Below, piece after piece: positions 7,224 to 15,007 of a stretch of DNA of 21,411 nucleotides; positions within the stretch are counted from its first letter, which is position 1, and every line of letters starts with the position of its first letter. A model generated the notes under the pieces. That model worked only from the letters and a program-made list of their open reading frames with translations, ran no database searches and was not told where the DNA came from. The translations under genes and the position numbers were made by a program. This DNA is from DATKCT01 sp035513055. GTDB lineage: Bacteria; Verrucomicrobiota; Verrucomicrobiia; Verrucomicrobiales; DEV007. Location of the stretch: positions 1 to 21,411 of the forward strand of contig DATKCT010000003.1 of the NCBI GenBank assembly GCA_035513055.1, given 5' to 3'.

Positions 7224-8630
7224 ATGAACACCTCGGAGCTTCGTGAACTCCTGCGTCAGCTCGACGTCGTCCCTTCCCGCCGGCTCGGCCAGAATTTCTT
7301 GGTCGACCCCGGCGCCGCTCGCGAGATCGCCGCCGCCTTGGACTCCGGTTCCGAGGATTACGTCGTCGAGATCGGAGCCGGCACTGGAGCCCTCAGCGAT
7401 GCCCTGGCCGGACTGAGCCGGCATCTCTTGTTGATCGAAAAGGATCACCGCTTGGCCGGCCACCTCGAGCGCCGCTTCTCGAACCGCCCGGATGTATCCC
7501 TGATCGCCGGCGACGCCTTGCGTTTCGACACCCGCACGCTGTTTCCCGAAGCTCCCGTGCGCCTCGCCGGAAATTTGCCCTATTCCTCCGGCGGCGAGAT
7601 TCTGCGCCACTTTCTGGATGCGCCCACTTCCGTTAGCCGGGCCGTTCTCATGCTTCAAAGCGAAGTGTGCGACCGCATCACCGCCCGGCCAGGCTCCGAA
7701 GGCTACGGCATCCTCTCGCTGTGCATCCAAGCTTTCTGGGAGGTTGCCAGGCTCCGCTCCGTTCCGCCTCATTCGTTCCACCCGCAGCCCAAAGTCGAAT
7801 CCACCGCGCTCGTTTTCGATCCGGTGAACCCCGAACGCTTTCCGCCTTTCGACGCCCGTCTCTTCCGCCGTCTGGTGAAGCACGGCTTCGCTCAACGCCG
7901 CAAACAGTTAAAAAACCTGCTCCCCATCGAACCCGGACTCTGGCTGGAAGCCCGTCGCCATCTCGGCCTTGCGGAGACTTGCCGCGCCGAGGAACTCGAC
8001 GTCGACACGTGGATCGCTCTCGCCCGCGAACTCGACAACCATCCCCTCAAAGATGTCCCTCAACACGGCGAGGAACGCTTCGATGTGGTCGACGCCGCCG
8101 ATCAGGTGACCGGTTCCTCCACACGCGATGAAGTGCATCGGCGCGCGTTGCTCCACCGGGCTGTGCACGTCTTTCTCTTCAACCGCCGCGGCGAACTCTT
8201 CCTGCAAAAGCGTTCCCGGCTGAAAGACAGCCACCCCGGGCGTTGGGATTCCAGCGCCTCCGGTCACCTCGACTCCGGTGAAACCTACCTGGCCGCTGCG
8301 CGCCGCGAACTGTGCGAAGAACTCGGTCAGGTCTCCGCCGGCCCAGGAGCGCCCGGCGCCCCGGACGGGACCGCTCCGCTCGAAGAGATCGCCGTCCTCC
8401 CCGCCACCCCAGCCAACGGTTGGGAACACATCCGGCTCTTCGCCGCGCCAGCCCGTGATCCGGTCCGGTTTCCGTCGAGCGAGATCGAAACGGGGGACTT
8501 CTTTCCCCTCGACGTGATTCGCCGTTGGGTCGCCCGGCGACCCGGCGATTTTGCGGGCGGCTTCCTCGAGTGTTTCCACGCATATGAAACGCGGGCGGCG
8601 AACTCCTCTTCCGCCGCTTTGCATCCATAG
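7224..8630 (+). CDS. rsmA: Fusion of 16S rRNA dimethyladenosine transferase (RsmA/KsgA) and NUDIX hydrolase
   Basis: The 468-residue frame holds two complete enzymes. Residues 1-275 are RsmA, which dimethylates two adjacent adenines near the 3' end of 16S rRNA. Visible motifs are LGQNFL, the SAM loop EIGAGTG (49-55), the acidic IEKD, and the catalytic NLPY (117-120). Residues about 285-450 are a NUDIX domain opening with ERFDVVDAADQV and LHRAVHVFLFNRRGELFLQK, as in the YfcD/IPP-isomerase-like branch. Its NUDIX box G-x5-E-x7-R-E-x2-E-E-x-G is intact at 347-368. No stop or frameshift separates the halves, and the linker is short. The frame stays open 58 codons upstream, but the ATG at 7224 starts exactly where RsmA proteins do. 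It is divergent from pgsA across 148 bases. The NUDIX substrate is unknown. Confidence 0.93.
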   Translation: MNTSELRELLRQLDVVPSRRLGQNFLVDPGAAREIAAALDSGSEDYVVEIGAGTGALSDALAGLSRHLLLIEKDHRLAGHLERRFSNRPDVSLIAGDALRFDTRTLFPEAPVRLAGNLPYSSGGEILRHFLDAPTSVSRAVLMLQSEVCDRITARPGSEGYGILSLCIQAFWEVARLRSVPPHSFHPQPKVESTALVFDPVNPERFPPFDARLFRRLVKHGFAQRRKQLKNLLPIEPGLWLEARRHLGLAETCRAEELDVDTWIALARELDNHPLKDVPQHGEERFDVVDAADQVTGSSTRDEVHRRALLHRAVHVFLFNRRGELFLQKRSRLKDSHPGRWDSSASGHLDSGETYLAAARRELCEELGQVSAGPGAPGAPDGTAPLEEIAVLPATPANGWEHIRLFAAPARDPVRFPSSEIETGDFFPLDVIRRWVARRPGDFAGGFLECFHAYETRAANSSSAALHP

Positions 8631-8664
8631 AATAAGGCTTCAGACCCGTGATTCAAAAACACCC

Positions 8665-8691
8665 AAGCGGGACCAAGAGGAAGTCCCGCTT
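8665..8691. terminator. Hairpin between convergent genes
   Basis: AAGCGGGAC (8665-8673) pairs perfectly with GTCCCGCTT (8683-8691) around a nine-base loop. It lies 34 bases past the rsmA fusion stop and before the end of the converging DCC-family gene. On the minus strand a short T-rich stretch (GTTTTTG) follows a few bases later. A shared bidirectional terminator is the simplest reading. Confidence 0.55.
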
Positions 8692-8738
8692 CGCCCTGGA
8701 CCCCGGCCCGCCCTCGACTTCCTCCTCCGTCCGGCCGC

Positions 8739-9227
8739 TCACGGAAGAAATCTCGAACGGTCCTCCGCCTTGGGCAACGAGCACACTTCCGCTTTGCCGA
8801 ACCAGCGATACCTCCGCTTCGCGGCCCAACGATAAACGGCGTCCCGGAAAAACCGCGGCGCCAGTCGCAGCAGTCCGAAGACGCGCCACAAACCTCCGGC
8901 TTCCTCGAGACAACCCAAAGCCGCCGCCGAATCGAACTCGAGCGCGGCGCCCGCTCCAGATCCCGGTTCCCCTCGCAACAGCGCCATTCCGCCCAGCAAC
9001 TCCCGCCCTTCGCGCTTCGCCACCGGGACCACCATCCGCTGCGCGGTCTCCCCTTGCAGCGAAGCGAACCGCAAGCGCTTCTTCCGGTCAATCTGCAACA
9101 ACGTCCGAACCATCCGGTCGCAAAGCCCGCATTCCCCATCGTAGAAAACGATGGGACGTCCGTCCTCCAGAGGCTCAGGACCGGTTTCCGCGGCCCCAAC
9201 CCCGAGTTCGCTTCCGGGTTGTCTCAT
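8739..9227 (-). CDS. DCC-family thiol-disulfide oxidoreductase-like protein (DUF393/YuxK)
   Basis: The family signature DGECGLCD appears near the N-terminus after VFYDG, with the expected C-x-x-C redox pair. A later FGLLRLAPRFFRDAVYRWAAKRRYRWFG stretch is also typical, and LPKAEDRSRFLP closes the protein at about 162 residues. The ATG at 9227 is preferred because AAAGGA sits at a workable distance upstream; a GTG at 9251 and an ATG at 9233 are alternatives. No signal peptide is seen, so it is probably cytoplasmic or membrane-associated. The reaction and partner are not known. It is divergent from alanine dehydrogenase with only about 26 bases between starts. Confidence 0.85.
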   Translation of the reverse strand: MRQPGSELGVGAAETGPEPLEDGRPIVFYDGECGLCDRMVRTLLQIDRKKRLRFASLQGETAQRMVVPVAKREGRELLGGMALLRGEPGSGAGAALEFDSAAALGCLEEAGGLWRVFGLLRLAPRFFRDAVYRWAAKRRYRWFGKAEVCSLPKAEDRSRFLP

Positions 9228-9253
9228 CTCCATTTCCTTTCTAGCGTTCACCG

Positions 9254-10399
9254 ATGCCTTCCACCATCGTCGGCGTGCCCCGGGAGATCAAGCGGGAGGA
9301 ACACCGCGTCGCATTGGCCCCTTCCGCAACATACCACCTCATCCGGGATGGCCACAGGGTTCTGGTCGAGTCCGGAGCCGGGTTGGATTCCAATTACCAG
9401 GATCAAGAGTACAGCGAGGCGGGGGCTGACATCGTTGACTCGCACGAGGAGGTTTTTCAGCGAGCTGATCTGATCATCAAAGTCAAGGAACCCCAGCCCG
9501 AAGAGATCCCCCTGCTCCGCGCCGAACATATCCTCTTCACCTATCTTCATCTGGCCGCCAACCGGAGCCTCACCGAGGCTCTCCTCGCCTCGGGCTGCAC
9601 CGCCATTGCCTACGAAACCGTGTCTCTCCACGGCCGCTTGCCGCTTCTCGAGCCGATGAGCGAAATCGCCGGCCGCATGTCCGTCTTCGTCGGAGCCTAC
9701 CATTTGGCCCGGCATCAAGGCGGCCGCGGAGTCTTGCTCGGCGGAGTGCCTGGAGTCCTCCCTGGCAAAGTCCTCGTCATCGGCGGCGGAGCAGCCGGTC
9801 TCAACGCCGCCCGCATCGCCACCGGCATTGGAGCCGACGTCACCATCCTCGAAGTGGACTCCGAACGGATGCGCTTCCTCGACACCACCCTGCACACCGC
9901 GCACACCCTCTACTCCAGCGAAACCTCGCTGCTCGAACAATTGCCGCGTGTCGACCTCATCATCGGGGCCGTCCTCGTGCCCGGCGCCCGGGCGCCCCGC
10001 CTCATCACCCGCCGCATGCTCGAACTCATGCAGCCGGGCAGCGTTTTGGTCGACATCGCCGTCGACCAGGGCGGCTGTGCGGAAACCACTCGTCCGACCA
10101 CGCACGACCATCCCACCTACCTGGAAGAGGAGGTCATTCACTACTGTGTGGCCAACATGCCCAGTGCCTTTTCCCGCACCGCCTCTCAGGCCCTGACCAA
10201 CGCCACCCACCGCTACGTCGAAGCCCTGGCGTCGTTGTCTCTGGCCGAGGCCTGCGGCCGCTATCCCGAATTGATCGACGGCGTCAACTGCATAGCCGGA
10301 GAACTCACCTGCCGGGCCGTTGCGGAAGCCCACGGCATCCCCTGGACGCAATACACCCCTTCGGATTGGCCCGCCGGGCCAGGATGCGGCCCCCTATGA
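9254..10399 (+). CDS. ald: Alanine dehydrogenase
   Basis: Ald interconverts L-alanine and pyruvate plus ammonia using NAD. The 381-residue protein matches the family throughout. It opens with VGVPREIKREEHRVAL and has the pyruvate-binding Lys in IIKVKEP (about 76-78) and the catalytic His in YLHL (His99). The Rossmann loop is IGGGAAG (176-182) and the catalytic Asp lies in DIAVDQGG (Asp271). The NMPSAFSRTAS and N-A-T segments near the C-terminus are also typical. No strong Shine-Dalgarno site precedes the ATG. A few extra residues (PAGPGCGPL) end the protein. No neighbouring gene suggests a dedicated operon. Confidence 0.95.
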   Translation: MPSTIVGVPREIKREEHRVALAPSATYHLIRDGHRVLVESGAGLDSNYQDQEYSEAGADIVDSHEEVFQRADLIIKVKEPQPEEIPLLRAEHILFTYLHLAANRSLTEALLASGCTAIAYETVSLHGRLPLLEPMSEIAGRMSVFVGAYHLARHQGGRGVLLGGVPGVLPGKVLVIGGGAAGLNAARIATGIGADVTILEVDSERMRFLDTTLHTAHTLYSSETSLLEQLPRVDLIIGAVLVPGARAPRLITRRMLELMQPGSVLVDIAVDQGGCAETTRPTTHDHPTYLEEEVIHYCVANMPSAFSRTASQALTNATHRYVEALASLSLAEACGRYPELIDGVNCIAGELTCRAVAEAHGIPWTQYTPSDWPAGPGCGPL

Positions 10400-10536
10400 A
10401 GCCGTTCGCCCGGCCTTCGTGGAGGGACGGGCTCATGCGCGTCCCCCTGAGGATGGGGTTTGTTGCCCATTGAGCAACGGGCCGAAGGGCCATCAACACG
10501 CCAGCCCAGGTCTGCTGAGCAAAGTTTTTCTCGCTA

Positions 10537-11388
10537 TCACCAAAACACCGGCTCCCGGCCGATATGCTCCTCCACCATGGGAAGGTAATAGTCCTTGATA
10601 TCATCCAGCTCGTACAACGTCTCCGACTTGGTGTAGAGGTCGTATTGGTTGAAATCCTTGACCCATTCCCGGTAAAGACCGTCCCGCTCGCATTCCAACG
10701 CCGCATAGCTGCCTCCGCTGTGCCACGGGTAAAAGGAATGATAACGAATCATGACCATCCCTTCCTCCGGAATCCGGTTCTCCGGATGCCGGGCGAGCAC
10801 CTGGTACAAATACTCGTCGTGTCCCCAGGCTAACTGAAGGTGGTCGATCCCGCAGCCCTCCTCGTAAATGCCCAGCTCCGTATTGTAGCAAGGATTCTCC
10901 ATATCCGCATTGAGCGAGTTGAACTCCGGATAGACACAGGTCTCCGGCAAGCGGCAACCCGTCGCGAAGACGTCCCCAACCAGCCCCCATTGCTCTGCCT
11001 GGCTCGTTCCGTCCTCGTCGCAACCCCACAAATACATCACCTTGCCCAGATCGTGGATCAGACCCACCACCTGCATCCATTCCGGCCGGCGATCCCTCCG
11101 CATAGCTTCAGCCGACTGCACCAAATGCTGCACGTTCGGCAGGTTCAAATCGGGATCGCTGACGTCGATCAAGGCGTTGAGCTTTTCCATCGCCTCCCAA
11201 ACCGCCAGGGGCCGGTCAAAACGCAGATACTTTTCCCGCATTCGGCGCCCGTAGTCATAGGTCTGCCGCGAACGCATCTTCCGGTAATGCTCCCGAACGG
11301 CGGCGGTGACGTCGCCCTGTTCGTAGTTCCGGAATTCCTCTTTCTTTTTGGCCAGCTCGATCATGGGATGGAGAATCTCGGGCACCAT
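10537..11388 (-). CDS. myo-Inositol oxygenase
   Basis: MIOX is a di-iron oxygenase that opens myo-inositol to D-glucuronate. From the ATG at 11388 the protein is 283 residues, almost the length of the animal enzyme. All expected iron ligands are visible: His88 (QHLVQSAEA), His112 and Asp113 (IHDLGKV), His190 (WGHDEY), His217 (YHSFYPWH) and Asp250 (NQYDLYTK). The helper Lys of HDLGK and the C-terminal YYLPMVEEHI..PVFW are present. The frame remains open to 11640, but that upstream part has no family similarity and is the antisense of the DUF3820 gene. The ATG at 11364 is another possible start. It is divergent from DUF3820. No inositol transporter or uronate gene is adjacent, although an MFS permease lies nearby. 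Confidence 0.93.
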   Translation of the reverse strand: MVPEILHPMIELAKKKEEFRNYEQGDVTAAVREHYRKMRSRQTYDYGRRMREKYLRFDRPLAVWEAMEKLNALIDVSDPDLNLPNVQHLVQSAEAMRRDRRPEWMQVVGLIHDLGKVMYLWGCDEDGTSQAEQWGLVGDVFATGCRLPETCVYPEFNSLNADMENPCYNTELGIYEEGCGIDHLQLAWGHDEYLYQVLARHPENRIPEEGMVMIRYHSFYPWHSGGSYAALECERDGLYREWVKDFNQYDLYTKSETLYELDDIKDYYLPMVEEHIGREPVFW

Positions 11389-11473
11389 GCCGCCGGCCGG
11401 AGCCGCGCACAACCGCAATCCGCGTCCCAGGGTCAAGCTTGCGAACCGCCGGTCCTGGGTGTTTTCTCCCGGA

Positions 11474-11791
11474 GTGAACCCGGCCGACGGCGTCAACTTC
11501 CGGGAAGTGCTCGACGAGATTGGCCGGGCCCGGATGCCCTTCGGGAAGTTCGGTCCGCAGGCCTTTCCTCCCCAGGGCGTTCCGATCGAGGACTTGCCCG
11601 TCGAGTACCTGGCCTGGTTCAAGCTCCGCGGGTTCCCCAAGGGGCGGTTGGGCCAGTTGCTCGAGATGGTCTACGAGGTCAAAGCCTGCGGGATGGACCA
11701 AGTGTTCAATCCGCACCGGCGCGCCCGCGGCGGCCGGACCCCCCTCCAGCCGAGGGTTCCTCCCGGCCTTCCCGGCCGCAGCCCTGGTTAG
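11474..11791 (+). CDS. DUF3820 family protein
   Basis: The core reads ARMPFGKF, then DLPVEYLAWFKLRGFPKGRL and LGQLLEMVYEVKACGM, the signature of the short DUF3820 family, sometimes labelled 'quorum-sensing-regulated virulence factor'. The usual FREVLDEIG-like helix precedes MPFGK, so I start at GTG 11474, which has CCCGGA directly upstream; ATG 11534 would cut that helix off. The product is about 105 residues with a Pro/Gly/Arg-rich tail after FNPHR that the family does not normally have. No biochemical function is established to my knowledge. It is divergent from the MIOX gene by 85 bases. Confidence 0.8.
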   Translation: MNPADGVNFREVLDEIGRARMPFGKFGPQAFPPQGVPIEDLPVEYLAWFKLRGFPKGRLGQLLEMVYEVKACGMDQVFNPHRRARGGRTPLQPRVPPGLPGRSPG

Positions 11792-11800
11792 CTGGGTTCC

Positions 11801-12109
11801 TCAGGGCGACTGAGCGGGCAACTCCACAGCGTCGTCCGCTCCAGCCTCACGTCCCCGGTCCAGCAGGTAAGTAATCAGGAGGAAGGCTCCGCAAAGAAAC
11901 AGGATGAGGACCAATGCCGGGATCCAACGCGACGGCCGGCGCAAAAGAGCGCGAATCTCCCGTTCCCCAGAACTCAACGCCCTCCCCGTTCCCAAACAAT
12001 CCGGACAAACGGTTAGCCATCGCTCCCGGGTGCCGGGATCGAACTGCCGGACTTCTCTCCGGCCGCGGCAACTTGGACATTCCATTTTCTTAGGACCGTC
12101 CTTTTGCAT
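11801..12109 (-). CDS. Small zinc-ribbon protein with one membrane span
   Basis: The 102-residue product has a DnaJ-like zinc ribbon, C-P-S-C-R-G at 11-16 and C-P-D-C-L-G-T-G at 35-42. A hydrophobic span follows at about 61-82 (WIPALVLILFLCGAFLLITYLL) with a short acidic tail. The ribbon would face the cytoplasm by the positive-inside rule (RRPSR just before the span). An ATG eight codons inside (12085) is an alternative start. I cannot assign a function. It converges with DUF3820 only 9 bases away and follows the MFS gene on the same strand. Confidence 0.65.
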   Translation of the reverse strand: MQKDGPKKMECPSCRGRREVRQFDPGTRERWLTVCPDCLGTGRALSSGEREIRALLRRPSRWIPALVLILFLCGAFLLITYLLDRGREAGADDAVELPAQSP

Positions 12110-12223
12110 AGTCCATCAGCCCTGATCCGCAACCGGCATTTGGCGATGATCCTTTGGAAGTATCCACTGTGCCCAGGCGCCTTCTCGATGCGTTGCTTTA
12201 TCATCTGCGCCGCCTGCCGGCCC

Positions 12224-13447
12224 TCAAGCTACCTGACGCGCTTCCCGGCGCCAGCCCGGCTTCCTCCCGAAGCCCAGGTAGACGATCAGCCAGCCGATCG
12301 CTCCCATGGCCGATGCGTGATAAAACACCCACAGAAGGTGATGCTCCGCGATCCAACCCGCGAGGAGGCTTCCGGTGATCCGCGAAGCCCCCAAAAGCAT
12401 GGCGAAAACTCCTTGGATAGAGTTGCGAAAATGATCTCCCGCCAGTTCGTTCAGGTACAGAACTGGAAGGACGTAGAGCGCCGTGATCTCCAACCCGTGC
12501 ACGACTTGCACCGCCAAGGCCATCCCGGCGCCGGGAAAGGTCGCCAGCAGGAAGTAGCGGATCGCCATCGCCCCCAATCCGCAAAGCAGGAACCGCCGGA
12601 TCCCCAACCGGTTCCGGATCCGCGCCATCCCCAGGATGTAAAGCACTTCCAAGACCACTCCCAGATTGATGATCAGTCCCGTCACTCCCGCCGAGACCCC
12701 GGCATACTGCCGCAGATACACCGGAAAAAAGGCGCTGTAGGCGACAAAGGCGAAGAAAGCGAAGATCAAGGCGGCGCAGAGCCAACGGGTGTCGGGTTGC
12801 ATCAAACGCCGGGCCGCGTCCAATGACGGAATACCGCGCCGGACGGGAAGGCGCGTTTGCGCCAGTCCGGGCAGGACGAGCGTGTGCAGCGCCGCGCCCA
12901 AACAACAGCCGGAACCCAACCAGAGAATGATGTCCAGAGAGAACCCGTGCGGCAACCAAGCCGGAAGCGCCGAAGACGTCCGGGGGGACAGGAGCAGGTA
13001 GAGCAGCAAGCTCGGCACAACAAACCCGGCCGTTCCAAAGACGCGGACCCGCTGATAGGCCGGGACGGACCGCGAACCCTCCTCCTCGTGACGCCGCCAA
13101 GCAAAATAGAGTCCGTCGAGCAAGGAGAGTATCGGAGCGTGCGCGAGGCTGAAGAGCAGCCACCAAATCAAGGTTGCCGGGACCGACTCGGCCCTCTCCA
13201 TTCCAGCCAATGCGCCCGCCGCTACCGCCAACGCCACCCCCATGATTCGCCTCGAATCAACCCGCAAATCCGCCAGAAGGGTGAAGACCACCGGAGCCAC
13301 CAGCATGGCCACGCTCCAAAACGACCACGCCAGCCCGACCTGAGCCTCCCGAAAGCCTTTGCTTTCCACCAGCAATACCGGCATCAGCGGCGAAACGCTG
13401 CCGAGCACCGCGTAGACCAAGAAGAACTGCAGTCGAATCCCACGCAT
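12224..13447 (-). CDS. MFS transporter (nucleoside-symporter/LacY-like branch)
   Basis: The 407-residue protein has about 12 hydrophobic segments in two halves separated by a charged linker near residues 195-215. It opens GIRLQFFLVYAVLGSVSPLM, as in the MFS_1-like/HcaT/NupG type of proton symporter, and carries a DLRVDSRRIMG loop between helices 2 and 3. HGLEITALYVLPVLYL in the second half also fits that branch. The substrate cannot be read from sequence. Nearby inositol oxygenase raises a cyclitol or sugar as one possibility, but that is weak context. It is divergent from the DUF4266 operon across 87 bases. Confidence 0.85.
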   Translation of the reverse strand: MRGIRLQFFLVYAVLGSVSPLMPVLLVESKGFREAQVGLAWSFWSVAMLVAPVVFTLLADLRVDSRRIMGVALAVAAGALAGMERAESVPATLIWWLLFSLAHAPILSLLDGLYFAWRRHEEEGSRSVPAYQRVRVFGTAGFVVPSLLLYLLLSPRTSSALPAWLPHGFSLDIILWLGSGCCLGAALHTLVLPGLAQTRLPVRRGIPSLDAARRLMQPDTRWLCAALIFAFFAFVAYSAFFPVYLRQYAGVSAGVTGLIINLGVVLEVLYILGMARIRNRLGIRRFLLCGLGAMAIRYFLLATFPGAGMALAVQVVHGLEITALYVLPVLYLNELAGDHFRNSIQGVFAMLLGASRITGSLLAGWIAEHHLLWVFYHASAMGAIGWLIVYLGFGRKPGWRREARQVA

Positions 13448-13486
13448 CCCGTTGTGTAGTTACCCTTAGACCGCACTCTTTCCGCC

Positions 13487-13502
13487 TTCCATGGAATATT
13501 CC
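13487..13502. promoter_or_regulatory. Overlapping palindromes upstream of the DUF4266 operon
   Basis: TTCCATGGAA (13487-13496) and GGAATATTCC (13493-13502) are both perfect 10-base palindromes sharing GGAA, and another GGATTCC follows shortly. They lie in the 87-base gap between two divergent genes, a plausible operator position. No clear -35/-10 pair was identified, and the cognate regulator is unknown. Confidence 0.25.
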
Positions 13503-13534
13503 GGGGATTCCGCGACTCTGTCTCTCGACGGCCC

Positions 13535-13777
13535 ATGATCTCAAGCGTTCGCCTCGATTTCCGCCGCATGGCCCTGGCCCTGGGAGTCGTGCTTGCTGGC
13601 GCCCTTTGCTCCTGCCAGACAGTCGAAGTCTCGGAAATCGGATACCTGCAGCAGCCAAATATGAAATTCGAAGACAGCGGCCCCTTTGCTTACGAATGCG
13701 GCCTCCTCGGTCAGATCGAGACGGGCCGCGCCATCTCTGTGGGCGCGGCGGGATCCGGCTGCAACTCCTGCCATTGA
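13535..13777 (+). CDS. DUF4266-like small lipoprotein
   Basis: The 80-residue product (69 if the ATG at 13568 is used) has a hydrophobic signal ending LAGALCSC. Cys27 in L-C-S-C, or Cys25, would be lipidated. The mature part has the DUF4266 look: a YLQQPNMKFEDSG segment, then an E-T-G-R-A stretch and a Gly/Ser-rich C-terminus with a C-x-x-C pair (Cys76, Cys79) just before the end. The function is unknown. In my recollection DUF4266 and DUF3570 genes often travel together with a thioredoxin-like gene, which is the order seen here. The next gene starts 21 bases later. The C-x-x-C makes it a possible redox partner of the UxxU protein two genes on; that is inference. Confidence 0.75.
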   Translation: MISSVRLDFRRMALALGVVLAGALCSCQTVEVSEIGYLQQPNMKFEDSGPFAYECGLLGQIETGRAISVGAAGSGCNSCH

Positions 13778-13798
13778 AGTCAGCCCGGCCTGAGCCTC

Positions 13799-14992
13799 AT
13801 GGCTATCCATTTCATGTCTCGACCCGGCCCCAAGCGCCGGCGCCGGAGGAAAAGCAGGTTCGTCATCCTCCTCGCTGCGGGAGCATGGATCGGCGCCCTT
13901 TCCGTGCTGGGCGGCGATGCCAAAGGACCGCTCGACGCGGGTGAACCCGCAGCCCTTTCCCCACCTCAGACCCCGCAGTTCTTGCGCAACCTCACCCTCC
14001 AGGCCGAGGCGGACGTCCTCTGGGCCTCAGGAATCCTCCTGGAAGAGTATCGCGGCGAAGCCCGATGGGAAAAGGAACGCTACGAGCTGGGAATCCAGTT
14101 TGCCCACACCGGCTTCGATCTGGATTACAAACCCAACATCTTCGGATTCGACACCGGACTGCAAGAAACCCGGCGCTTCATCTCCGGCGACATTTCTTTT
14201 CCTATCCACAACCGGATCCGGCTCAACGCCGCCGTCGCAGGATACGACGGTTTCAGCGACTACCGGTCGCTTTGGATCAGCCAGTGGTATGAACAGTTGG
14301 TCGGCGAGGTCTCCGGCTACGTCGAGCCCGGTCCGGAAGGCTATTCCCTATCCGCGGGATTGCGCTGGGAATACATCCCGCTCAACGCCTGGCTCGAACT
14401 CTCCGCAGCCTATGGCAAGGACGTGATCGCGCCCGCCTACGATTTCACCGAAACCGGCCTTCAACGGGCCGAAGACGAACTTTTTACCGAATCCCTCAAC
14501 GCGACCTTCGAGAACGTCCTGCACAGCCGCATCATCACTCAGACCACCCTTCGGTGGAACGACACCACCAACCGGGAAGACCGCTGGAGCGTGGCCAACG
14601 AGACGCATTTCGCCCTCTTCGATCGCTGGGTTCTCCGCACTCAGATTGGAGCTGCCGTCGAGGACCCCAATTTCGACGCCTACTATTATGGAGCGGCGCT
14701 CGACTGGGAGTTCGCCGGTGGCTTTTACGCCGGAGTTTCCGCTCGCTTCTACGCCGACACGGGCGAGATCGAGAACTCCCTAGGCGGTTTCAACTCCTCC
14801 GCCCCCGAGCTGAACACCTTCGAATTCGGCCTCTCTCTGCGCTGGCAAGGCGACTCCACCTCGGCTAAGCTCTATGCTGGGTACTTGGAAAGCGACTACT
14901 CATCGCTCAGCGAAGACAACGTGTTCCTCGGAAATCTCTACCGCGATCGCGAATGGGGAGTTTTCCAGTTCTCCGTTTCCCACCAATTCTGA
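13799..14992 (+). CDS. DUF3570-like outer-membrane beta-barrel protein
   Basis: The 397-residue product has an Arg/Lys-rich start (KRRRRRKSRF) and a hydrophobic signal (VILLAAGAWIGALSVLG). A long series of alternating, aromatic-rich strands with short turns follows, ending in FQFSVSHQF. A terminal Phe is the usual outer-membrane assembly signal. Placement after a DUF4266 gene and the length fit DUF3570. An ATG five codons inside (13814) is an alternative start. No catalytic motif is visible; a porin-like or scaffold role is possible. It lies 21 bases after the DUF4266 stop and 15 bases before the UxxU gene, so the three are almost surely one operon. Confidence 0.75.
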   Translation: MAIHFMSRPGPKRRRRRKSRFVILLAAGAWIGALSVLGGDAKGPLDAGEPAALSPPQTPQFLRNLTLQAEADVLWASGILLEEYRGEARWEKERYELGIQFAHTGFDLDYKPNIFGFDTGLQETRRFISGDISFPIHNRIRLNAAVAGYDGFSDYRSLWISQWYEQLVGEVSGYVEPGPEGYSLSAGLRWEYIPLNAWLELSAAYGKDVIAPAYDFTETGLQRAEDELFTESLNATFENVLHSRIITQTTLRWNDTTNREDRWSVANETHFALFDRWVLRTQIGAAVEDPNFDAYYYGAALDWEFAGGFYAGVSARFYADTGEIENSLGGFNSSAPELNTFEFGLSLRWQGDSTSAKLYAGYLESDYSSLSEDNVFLGNLYRDREWGVFQFSVSHQF

Positions 14993-15007
14993 CCCCTCCG
15001 AGAACCC

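Noticed and set aside
9248..10351. A 367-codon open frame on the minus strand opposite alanine dehydrogenase.
   Set aside because: It is Gly/Asp/Val-rich antisense of a highly conserved gene and shows no family of its own.
11389..11640. N-terminal extension of the inositol oxygenase frame.
   Set aside because: The extension adds 84 residues with no family match, and the DNA there encodes DUF3820 on the other strand; starting at 11388 gives the usual enzyme length.
10840..11874. A 344-codon plus-strand frame across inositol oxygenase and DUF3820.
   Set aside because: It runs antisense to confirmed MIOX motifs and out of frame with the recognised DUF3820 core.
12201..13166. A 321-codon minus-strand frame overlapping the MFS gene in another phase.
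   Set aside because: It is Arg/Ser/Gly-rich shadow sequence, while the other frame has clear membrane helices.
13775..13801. The TGA stop of the DUF4266 gene is in frame with the DUF3570 gene, so it could be read as a third Sec codon.
   Set aside because: The DUF4266 family normally ends near this Cys-rich tail, and a fresh basic-plus-hydrophobic signal peptide starts just after, so two separate exported proteins are far more likely.
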